A stretch of DNA of 42,500 nucleotides from Brevibacillus choshinensis. Its GTDB lineage: Bacteria; Bacillota; Bacilli; Brevibacillales; Brevibacillaceae. The notes under the pieces were generated by a model. That model ran no database searches and was not told where the DNA came from. It was given only the letters and a program-made list of their open reading frames with translations. This document shows, one piece after another, positions 36,470 through 42,500 of the stretch. Position 1 is the stretch's first letter, and the number at the start of each line of letters is the position of its first letter. The translations under genes and the position numbers were made by a program. The DNA lies in contig NZ_CP069127.1 in NCBI RefSeq assembly GCF_016811915.1, forward strand, positions 165,001-207,500, given 5' to 3'.

Positions 36470-37192
36470 ATGAGTCGGGAGATGCCTTTTTTGGAGCATT
36501 TGTCTGACCTGCGTCGCAGGCTCTTGATCGTTGGGGTGTCGCTCGTGCTGAGCGTACTGATCTGTTTTTTGTTTGTCGATCATATTTATCAATTATTAGC
36601 GAGCCGCTCAGGGGAAAAGCTGGCCATTCTCGGGCCAGGCGACATATTGTCGATCTATGTGAAGCTGTCCGCAGTCGGCGGGATTGCCTTTACGATTCCG
36701 ATTGCAGCCTACCAGGCGTGGCGATTCGTCGTACCGGCTTTGCAGGAGAGAGAACGCAAAGTGGCATTGATGTACATCCCGGCGCTGTTCCTGCTCTTTC
36801 TTCTGGGACTTTCCTTTGCCTATTTCGTCTTGTTTCCAATGATGTATCACTTTGTCCTGGGCCTGTCCAACGGCAACTTCGATCTGGTCATCACCGCAAA
36901 CGATTATTTTACCTTCATGCTGAATTTGTGCCTGCCTTTCGGGCTGCTGTTTGAACTGCCGGTAGTGGTTCTGTTCTTGAGTCACTTGGGCATCTTAAAT
37001 CCGCACCGCTTGGCCAAAATGCGAAAACCGGCTTACCTCGTGCTGTCTATCATCTCGATTACCATCACACCGCCTGATTTTCTCTCCGATGTCATGGTGA
37101 TCGTTCCCTTGATCGTGCTGTACGAAATATCGATCAGTATATCGCGTCTGATACACAGAAAGCGCACGCAGGAATCTGCGTTATCCTCATAA
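36470..37192 (+). CDS. tatC: Twin-arginine translocase subunit TatC
   Basis: TatC is the six-span receptor that binds the twin-arginine signal. The 240-residue protein shows MPFLEHLSDLRRRLLI at its N-terminus and the FVVPALQERERK loop (about 83-94), followed by the usual six hydrophobic segments. Length is normal for the family. It has AGGAGGAGG before its ATG. Confidence 0.96.
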   Translation: MSREMPFLEHLSDLRRRLLIVGVSLVLSVLICFLFVDHIYQLLASRSGEKLAILGPGDILSIYVKLSAVGGIAFTIPIAAYQAWRFVVPALQERERKVALMYIPALFLLFLLGLSFAYFVLFPMMYHFVLGLSNGNFDLVITANDYFTFMLNLCLPFGLLFELPVVVLFLSHLGILNPHRLAKMRKPAYLVLSIISITITPPDFLSDVMVIVPLIVLYEISISISRLIHRKRTQESALSS

Positions 37193-37236
37193 GTGTGGTA
37201 TGATGCTCTCAATCAAGTTTTCGGGAGAGGGCAAGC

Positions 37237-38085
37237 ATGCATGTTTATGTGAATGGGACAATCTATCCGGCAGAGGAGGCCAGCGTTTCCGTACTGGACC
37301 ATGGCTTTTTATACGGGATCGGATTGTTTGAGACCTTACGCGTTTATGATCGTCGCCTGTTTTTATGGGAGGCACATTACGCCCGGCTTTGTTCCGGGCT
37401 TTTGGCATTGCGCATTATGCCTGCCTGGACGTCAGAGGAGCTGGCGGATGCTGTGCTGCAGACGATCGAGGCAAATGGACTGCGGGATGCCTATGTACGA
37501 CTCAGTATTACTGCTGGACCGGAAGGCGTCGGGCTCGTAGCAGGTGGCTACGAACGCCCATCGCTTTTTGTGTTTGCGAGGCCAGTTGCTCCGCTGACAG
37601 ACCCGCCGCAGCCGAAGCGTCTGCAGACTCTCGAACTGCCGCGTCAGACAGCCGAAGGGCATCAGCGCTTCAAGTCCCACAACTACCTCAATAACGCGCT
37701 CGCCAAACTGGAGCTGGGCAAAGCGCCGTCCGATGTGGAGGGCTTGTTTTTGACCCATGACGGCTATTTGGCTGAAGGGATTGTCAGCAATCTGTTTTGG
37801 GTGACGGAAGGATGTTTATTTACTCCAGCCCTGGAGACAGGCATTTTGGACGGGGTGACTCGGCAGCATGTTCTCTGGCTGGCAAAGCAGCTCGAGCTGC
37901 CGACTGTAGAAGGCAGGTTTCGACTGGAGGCTTTACGGGAAGCAGATGAAGTGTTCGTTACCAATTCCGTTCAGGAGATCGTCCCGGTGCGGGAAATAGA
38001 CGGACATATAGTCACCTCATCCTATGGGAAACACACACGTGAACTGCACCGCGCCTACCGACAGTCTATAGCGATAGGAAAGTAA
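37237..38085 (+). CDS. pabC: 4-amino-4-deoxychorismate lyase
   Basis: PabC, a PLP fold-type IV enzyme, splits aminodeoxychorismate into PABA and pyruvate. The 282-residue protein has VLDHGFLYGIGLFETLRVY, the PLP Lys146 in RFKSHNYLNN and EGIVSNLFWV. D-amino acid or branched-chain aminotransferases share this fold; the folate neighbours favour PabC. It resumes the folate operon after the phoX-tat insert. ATG follows GGGAGAGGG with 6-nt spacing. Confidence 0.9.
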   Translation: MHVYVNGTIYPAEEASVSVLDHGFLYGIGLFETLRVYDRRLFLWEAHYARLCSGLLALRIMPAWTSEELADAVLQTIEANGLRDAYVRLSITAGPEGVGLVAGGYERPSLFVFARPVAPLTDPPQPKRLQTLELPRQTAEGHQRFKSHNYLNNALAKLELGKAPSDVEGLFLTHDGYLAEGIVSNLFWVTEGCLFTPALETGILDGVTRQHVLWLAKQLELPTVEGRFRLEALREADEVFVTNSVQEIVPVREIDGHIVTSSYGKHTRELHRAYRQSIAIGK

Positions 38086-38137
38086 ATTATGGTATGCTAC
38101 TATTCAACATGTTACGACGGAAAAGGGAGCAAAGCTC

Positions 38138-39334
38138 ATGAGGTACAATCCATTTCTAATCCATGCAGCGACTCGCGAGGAGCTTGCAGCAGAGCTGTCC
38201 AAACGAGGAGTCACTCCTGGTGAGATTGATCGTTTGGCGCGGTTGGATGCAAGCACACGGATTCATTTGGAGAACTTGACTGAGGAAGAAGCAGGGGTGC
38301 TGCGGCAGGGCATGCTGTCGGTTGGCGGAGAAGCCATCGTGGCCGGACAGCCTGGCAAAGCGAATAGGCACACTGCTTTTCTCATGTCGACTCGCTCACA
38401 GCTGGGGGCGCTTCTGGAACGTTTGACGGAAAGAGGGGCGCTTTTGCATACGGTTTCGGCAGAGATTCGGGAGGTTTTAGCTGCTCCTGAGAGGTTGTTC
38501 GAGAGACGTGAGCTGGTTTGCGGCCGTCATGTTTTGCCTTTAGGTGAGCGCACGTTGATCATGGGGATTCTGAATGTCACTCCGGATTCATTTTCCGACG
38601 GAGGTAAGTTTGTCGATCTCGACCAAGCAGTGGCTAGGGCGCGTGCCATGGTGGAGGCGGGAGCTGATCTCATCGACATCGGGGGCGAATCCACGCGGCC
38701 GGGCTCTGTACCGGTGGACGAAGCGGAAGAGCTGGACAGAGTGCTGCCAGTCATTCGCATTTTGTCGCAGGAGCTCTCTGTGCCATTATCAATCGATACG
38801 TACAAGCCGGAAGTGGCCGATCGGGCTATTCAGGCAGGGGCCCACATCATCAATGATATATGGGGGGCAAGACGGGATCGACGTATGGCAGAGGTAGCTG
38901 CACGGCATGGAGTCCCGATTATTCTGATGCACAATCGGGAAGACACGGATTACCAAGACTTCTTTGCCGATTACGTACGGGATTTGAGGGAGTCAGTCGA
39001 AATTGCTCGATCTGCTGGCGTTTGGCCGGACAAGATTGTCCTCGATCCAGGCATCGGATTTGTCAAATCCTTGGAGCAGAATCTCGAAACCATGCGCAGG
39101 CTCGATGATCTCGTGGCATTGGGTTATCCTGTTTTGCTCGCGACATCGCGAAAAAGGATGATTGGACATGTATTGGACACGCCTGTTGATGAGCGAGTGG
39201 AGGGAACGGCTGCCACTGTCGCTCTGGGAGTGACCAAGGGCTGTCATATGGTGCGGGTGCATGATGTAAAAGAAATGAAGCGCGTAGCCAAGATGATGGA
39301 TGCGATGCTTAGGGGAGGCATATCGGTTGGATAA
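38138..39334 (+). CDS. folP: Dihydropteroate synthase with N-terminal extension
   Basis: FolP joins PABA to dihydropterin pyrophosphate; it is the sulfonamide target. The catalytic part begins near residue 130 and has MGILNVTPDSFSDGG, DIGGESTRPGS, IDTYKP, INDIWG, DPGIGFVKSLEQN and LATSRKRMIG. About 125 residues precede it, against almost none in typical 270-285-residue enzymes. That extension (NPFLIHAATREELAAEL ... LLHTVSAEIREVL) looks like two small alpha/beta modules of unknown role. Start ATG follows AAGGGAG. The stop overlaps folB by 8 bases. Confidence 0.93.
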   Translation: MRYNPFLIHAATREELAAELSKRGVTPGEIDRLARLDASTRIHLENLTEEEAGVLRQGMLSVGGEAIVAGQPGKANRHTAFLMSTRSQLGALLERLTERGALLHTVSAEIREVLAAPERLFERRELVCGRHVLPLGERTLIMGILNVTPDSFSDGGKFVDLDQAVARARAMVEAGADLIDIGGESTRPGSVPVDEAEELDRVLPVIRILSQELSVPLSIDTYKPEVADRAIQAGAHIINDIWGARRDRRMAEVAARHGVPIILMHNREDTDYQDFFADYVRDLRESVEIARSAGVWPDKIVLDPGIGFVKSLEQNLETMRRLDDLVALGYPVLLATSRKRMIGHVLDTPVDERVEGTAATVALGVTKGCHMVRVHDVKEMKRVAKMMDAMLRGGISVG

Positions 39335-39698
39335 CATCTATTTCAACGGCATGTCGTTTTATGGCTATCACGGTGTGTTCGGAGCCGAGGCAGAGCTGGG
39401 GCAGCGATTTTACGTCGATCTAGCATTGGCGCTCGATCTGTCCAAAGCGGGGGCAAGCGACGACCTCAACGATACGGTGAATTACGCAGAAATTTTTAGC
39501 TGTGTGAAGCAAATCGTGGAGGGTGAGCGGTACAACCTGGTGGAAAGGCTGACGGCACGGATCGCCGAGCAGCTGCTTGTCCAATTTCCTTTCAGGGAAG
39601 CCAAGGTAAAGGTGACGAAGCCAAATCCGCCAATCAACGGCCATTATGAATCCGTAGCCATTGAAATGACACGTCGCAGAGAGGATTTTCGCTCATGA
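39327..39698 (+). CDS. folB: Dihydroneopterin aldolase
   Basis: FolB cleaves dihydroneopterin to 6-hydroxymethyl-dihydropterin and glycolaldehyde. The 123-residue protein has FYGYHGVFGAEAELGQRFYV, VNYAEIF, NLVERLTARIAE and a catalytic Lys region VKVTKPNPPI. The start is TTG 39327, with GGGGAGG 8 nt upstream, overlapping folP; the frame extends upstream to an ATG at 39300 without a proper Shine-Dalgarno. Confidence 0.92.
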   Translation: MDNIYFNGMSFYGYHGVFGAEAELGQRFYVDLALALDLSKAGASDDLNDTVNYAEIFSCVKQIVEGERYNLVERLTARIAEQLLVQFPFREAKVKVTKPNPPINGHYESVAIEMTRRREDFRS

Positions 39699-40225
39699 CC
39701 GTCTGTGCTTACCTCGCACTCGGATCCAATATCGGCGATCGCGTGCTGACCCTGCAGCAAGCAATCAGGAAATTACATGAACAACCCGGAATGCAAGTGT
39801 CACGGGTATCATTCGTATACGAAACCGATCCAGTCGGTTATGTCGATCAGGATGCGTTCCTCAATATGGTGGTGGCGGTTGAGACTAGTCTTTCTGCAGA
39901 TGAGCTGCTGAATGCGGCGCTGTCTGTCGAAAAAGAGCTCGGACGGGTCCGCACCATTCGCTGGGGACCGCGGACCATTGATATTGATGTGCTGTTGTAC
40001 GATCAAGCTACCATTCAGAATGAGCATCTCATGATTCCGCATCCAGCGATGACAGAGCGAGCTTTTGTATTGGTCCCTCTACGCGATGTTTGGGAGGGCG
40101 AAGCTTTGCCTGTGTACAACCAGTCCATTGATCATTTTCTATCGCAATTGGCAGAGGATCACAAGGGGGTACGTAAGTGGGGAGCAATCAATTGGGAAAC
40201 CGAATCCGGTCCTTCCGAAAGCTAA
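39695..40225 (+). CDS. folK: 6-hydroxymethyl-7,8-dihydropterin pyrophosphokinase
   Basis: FolK activates hydroxymethyl-dihydropterin with ATP. The 176-residue protein has ALGSNIGDR at the start, FVYETDPVGY, FLNMVV, RWGPRTIDIDVLLYD and IPHPAMTERAFVLVPL: a complete HPPK. It overlaps folB by 4 bases (ATGA); its last 49 bases overlap the start of the XRE gene in another frame. Confidence 0.95.
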   Translation: MTVCAYLALGSNIGDRVLTLQQAIRKLHEQPGMQVSRVSFVYETDPVGYVDQDAFLNMVVAVETSLSADELLNAALSVEKELGRVRTIRWGPRTIDIDVLLYDQATIQNEHLMIPHPAMTERAFVLVPLRDVWEGEALPVYNQSIDHFLSQLAEDHKGVRKWGAINWETESGPSES

Positions 40226-40386
40226 AGGGGTATACACAACAGTCCCTTTCGGAAAAGCTGGGAGTGTCCTTATCGTTTGTCGGATCGCTGGAGAGAGGTA
40301 CCAGGATGCCGACAGAACCTGTTTTGCGTAAGATCGCCAGCACTTTACAGGTCGATTACGATGAATTGTGTGCTATAAATAAATGA
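40177..40386 (+). CDS. XRE-family small regulator (YazB-like)
   Basis: The 69-residue protein is essentially one helix-turn-helix (YTQQSLSEKLGVSLSFVGSLERG, by position about residues 19-41). The GTG start at 40177 lies inside folK and has AAGGGGG at 7-nt spacing. The same small gene sits after folK in Bacillus subtilis (yazB). Its targets are unknown. Confidence 0.85.
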   Translation: MGSNQLGNRIRSFRKLKGYTQQSLSEKLGVSLSFVGSLERGTRMPTEPVLRKIASTLQVDYDELCAINK

Positions 40387-40476
40387 TGATGACTTTTGGA
40401 TAGGTCAGTCCTCTCCAAGCAACCCGCCGTGATGCAAACGTCTTGAATCAGAGCGGGAATCAGGAGGTCGAAATAG

Positions 40477-41505
40477 ATGAAAATCGGAAATATTGAATTG
40501 AAGAACAATGTGGTATTGGCTCCAATGGCGGGAGTCTGCAATCCTGCCTTCCGTTTGATTGCCAAGGAGTTTGGTACCGGATTGGTTTGCGCCGAAATGG
40601 TGAGTGATAAAGGAATCGTGCACGGCAACAAGAAGACCATCGAAATGCTCTATGTCGACGAGCGCGAAAAGCCACTAAGTTTGCAGATTTTTGGCGGGGA
40701 CAAGGAAACGCTGGTGGCTGCGGCGAAACATGTAGATCAACATACCAATGCTGATATCATCGACATCAATATGGGCTGTCCTGTGCCTAAGATCACGAGC
40801 TGTGATGCGGGCGCGCGTCTGCTGCTCGATCCCAACAAGATTTACGAGGTAGTATCGGCTGTAGTCGATGCGGTCGAGAAGCCGGTGACCGTCAAAATGA
40901 GATTGGGTTGGGATGATGAACACCTGTATGTGATTGACAACGCGAAGGCCGTAGAACGCGCTGGCGGTAAAGCGATCGCAGTTCACGGACGTACGCGTGT
41001 TCAAATGTACAAGGGACATGCAGACTGGAGCTGGATTGGTCGTGTGAAGGAAGCTGTCTCGATCCCGGTTATCGGGAATGGGGATGTCGCTACTCCGGAA
41101 GACGCTCGCCGTATGCTCGACACCACTGGTTGCGATGGCGTCATGATCGGCCGTGCTGCACTCGGTAATCCCTGGATGCTATACCGGACGATTCAATACC
41201 TGACTACAGGCGAGCTGGCAGCGGAACCGAGCGTTCGTGAAAAGATGGACATTTGCCTGTTGCACGCAGAGCGTTTGATCGCGTTGAAGGGTCCTCGTGT
41301 AGGTGTTCTGGAAATGCGGAAACATGCGGCGTGGTATTTGAAAGGTTTGAAGGGCTCTACCCATACCAAGAATTTGATTAATGCGGTAGAGACGGAAGAT
41401 GAGCTTCGTCGCATTTTGCTGGACTATGTCGATTGGGTCGAAAACTACGCGGATGACGCTTCAGAGCCGGTCGAAACGGCCCAAAATGAAGCGGTTAGCT
41501 ACTAG
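40477..41505 (+). CDS. dusB: tRNA dihydrouridine synthase
   Basis: This flavoenzyme reduces uridine in tRNA D-loops. The 342-residue protein has [13 protein letters not shown], the catalytic Cys101 in [28 protein letters not shown] and GDVATPEDA with [16 protein letters not shown] follows CAGGAGG at proper spacing. It lies in the usual place between yazB and lysS. Confidence 0.95.
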   Translation: MKIGNIELKNNVVLAPMAGVCNPAFRLIAKEFGTGLVCAEMVSDKGIVHGNKKTIEMLYVDEREKPLSLQIFGGDKETLVAAAKHVDQHTNADIIDINMGCPVPKITSCDAGARLLLDPNKIYEVVSAVVDAVEKPVTVKMRLGWDDEHLYVIDNAKAVERAGGKAIAVHGRTRVQMYKGHADWSWIGRVKEAVSIPVIGNGDVATPEDARRMLDTTGCDGVMIGRAALGNPWMLYRTIQYLTTGELAAEPSVREKMDICLLHAERLIALKGPRVGVLEMRKHAAWYLKGLKGSTHTKNLINAVETEDELRRILLDYVDWVENYADDASEPVETAQNEAVSY

Positions 41506-41526
41506 TTTTGATCGCCGTTCCAAACA

Positions 41527-41555
41527 TTGACAAGGGTTCCTTCATATCCTATAAT
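41527..41555 (+). promoter_or_regulatory. Consensus SigA promoter upstream of greA
   Basis: TTGACA and TATAAT are both perfect and separated by 17 bases. The transcript start is expected near 41562, giving a leader of about 160 bases before greA. Confidence 0.88.
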
Positions 41556-41575
41556 ACTCCGTAATATTGGGAGCC

Positions 41576-41601
41576 AAGCTGCCAGTTCACGCTGGCAGCT
41601 T
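41576..41601 (+). promoter_or_regulatory. Leader hairpin of greA
   Basis: AAGCTGCCAG pairs perfectly with CTGGCAGCTT around the loop TTCACG. It starts about 15 bases into the predicted greA transcript and is followed by only three T residues, so it may stabilise the leader or cause pausing rather than terminate. Confidence 0.6.
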
Positions 41602-41721
41602 TACCTATGAATCCTCACATGCGTTTATGATCTGCTGTATATTGTATAGAACAACTACATATAATCCTTTGTACTTTACCCAGTACGAATGGAATCATTT
41701 TTTAAACGGGGGAATTGGATT

Positions 41722-42198
41722 ATGTCTGAAAAAGAAGTCATCCTTACACCAGAAGGTTTAACAAAGCTGGAACAAGAGCTCGAAGATTTGAAAACGGTTA
41801 AACGGAAGGAAGTAGCTGCTCGCATTAAAGAAGCGATCAGTTTTGGTGATATTAGCGAGAACTCTGAGTATGAAGAAGCAAAAAATGAACAGGCGTTCAT
41901 CGAAGGTCGCATTCTGACTCTGGAAAAAATGCTTCGGAATGCTCGCATCATCACGAATGAAGATGTGGATACCGGTGTAGTAAGTGTCGGTTCCAGAGTG
42001 AAGCTCAAAGACTTGGAATTCGGTGATGTCGTAGACTACACGATCGTAGGTTCCGCTGAATCCGATCCGATGAACAACAAGATTTCCAATGAGTCTCCGG
42101 TAGGTCAAGCGCTTTTGGGTAAAGCGAAAGGCGCCATCGTGGATGTAAACGTTCCAGCCGGGGTTATTCAATACGAAATTCTCGATATCAACTTGTAA
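41722..42198 (+). CDS. greA: Transcription elongation factor GreA
   Basis: GreA rescues backtracked RNA polymerase by stimulating transcript cleavage. The 158-residue protein has the N-terminal coiled coil ([12 protein letters not shown] ... [20 protein letters not shown], with the acidic [11 protein letters not shown] tip) and a C-terminal FKBP-like domain ([27 protein letters not shown]). ATG 41722 matches the family N-terminus; GGGGG lies about 11 nt upstream. Confidence 0.96.
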   Translation: MSEKEVILTPEGLTKLEQELEDLKTVKRKEVAARIKEAISFGDISENSEYEEAKNEQAFIEGRILTLEKMLRNARIITNEDVDTGVVSVGSRVKLKDLEFGDVVDYTIVGSAESDPMNNKISNESPVGQALLGKAKGAIVDVNVPAGVIQYEILDINL

Positions 42199-42249
42199 GC
42201 AGCAACCACATGGCGTACCTTCAATAGGTACGCCGTATCGCTATTTATT

Positions 42250-42286
42250 CGACCTGCGCAAATCTGGCAATGCAGGTATTTTTTAG
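42250..42286 (+). terminator. Possible terminator or attenuator before lysS
   Basis: ACCTGC pairs with GCAGGT across a 14-base loop and is followed by ATTTTTT. It is 14 bases before the lysS start, so read-through or attenuation would set lysS expression from upstream. A second inverted repeat (GGCGTACC / GGTACGCC, 42213-42235) lies just before it without a T run. Confidence 0.5.
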
Positions 42287-42299
42287 AGGAGTGAGTAGG

Positions 42300-42500
42300 A
42301 TGTCCAACGAGCAAGACTTGCAACATGAACAGGAGCAAGAACAAGAAGAGCAATTGCATGAGCTTCTGCAGGTGCGCCACGATAAAATGGATCAGCTGCG
42401 CGAGTGGGGCTTTGATCCGTTCGGTAAAAAATTCGAGCAAACCCATCATGCAGACGAGATCGTCAAAGCTTTTGCGGACAAGTCCAAGGAAGATCTGGAA
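42300..42500 (+). CDS. lysS: Lysyl-tRNA synthetase, class II (N-terminal part, runs off window)
   Basis: Only 67 codons are inside the window. After a Glu/Gln-rich start (NEQDLQHEQEQEQEEQ) comes LLQVRHDKMDQLREWGFDPF and FEQTHHADEI, the opening of LysS proteins. Bacillales gene order (dusB, greA, lysS) agrees. ATG 42300 follows GAGGAGTGAG. The acidic leader is longer than in many homologs. Confidence 0.85.
   Translation, partial: MSNEQDLQHEQEQEQEEQLHELLQVRHDKMDQLREWGFDPFGKKFEQTHHADEIVKAFADKSKEDLE

Overview
The window looks like a chromosomal segment of a Gram-positive endospore-former of the Brevibacillus/Paenibacillus type. Three things point there: a Firmicute-style 23S rRNA 3' portion, strong AGGAGG-like ribosome binding sites with many GTG/TTG starts, and the order hslO - parvulin - cysK - pabB - pabA ... 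pabC - folP - folB - folK - XRE regulator - dusB - greA - lysS, which matches the Bacillales folate/lysS region. Brevibacillus is my best guess from gene content; it is an inference, not a database match. Every recognised gene is on the + strand, and no gene-free stretch exceeds about 300 bases.

Layout. (1) 1-1797: 3' part of a 23S rRNA gene, then a terminator; no 5S gene follows. (2) 1953-9110: a compact, nearly textbook Tad/Flp pilus operon (CpaB-like SAF protein, CpaE-like ATPase, CpaF ATPase, TadB, TadC, a 60-residue Flp prepilin, an A24 prepilin peptidase, TadE, a TadE/G-like pseudopilin), closed by a terminator. (3) 9206-10210: two genes of unknown function, one with an internal duplication, with a 28-bp palindrome and a 13-bp-stem hairpin around them. 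(4) 10363-19273: a second, very divergent Tad-like operon. It begins with a probable DNA-binding protein, then carries two MinD-type proteins without a P-loop lysine, a SAF protein, an intact CpaF-like ATPase, TadB/TadC-like proteins, at least four membrane microproteins of 47-66 residues and three larger single-membrane-span proteins. It has no prepilin peptidase and no recognisable Flp signal. I consider this the most interesting part of the window.

(5) 19411-19749: a small DUF3870-like gene with its own promoter and terminator. (6) 19987-27826: a dppBCDE-ykfBCD-type operon for uptake and breakdown of murein peptides: two permeases, ATPase, lipoprotein, L-Ala-D/L-Glu epimerase, NlpC/P60 peptidase and second ATPase. 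(7) 28088-29032: a SigA-like group 2 sigma factor with a perfect cre-type sequence upstream. (8) 29193-32013: hslO, a membrane-anchored parvulin and cysK, which has its own promoter. (9) 32135-40386: the folate/PABA genes, interrupted between pabA and pabC by phoX-tatA-tatC. That insert has a Pho-box-like array in front of a -10 element, so it probably responds to phosphate starvation and carries the Tat translocase that exports PhoX. (10) 40477-42500: dusB, greA behind a consensus SigA promoter with a structured leader, and the first 67 codons of lysS.

How the genes work together: the canonical Tad operon contains everything needed to make and process its own pilin. The divergent operon would need either no processing or borrowed processing by the neighbouring peptidase. 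The phoX-tat block is a self-contained enzyme-plus-exporter unit. The dpp-ykf genes feed wall peptides back into metabolism.
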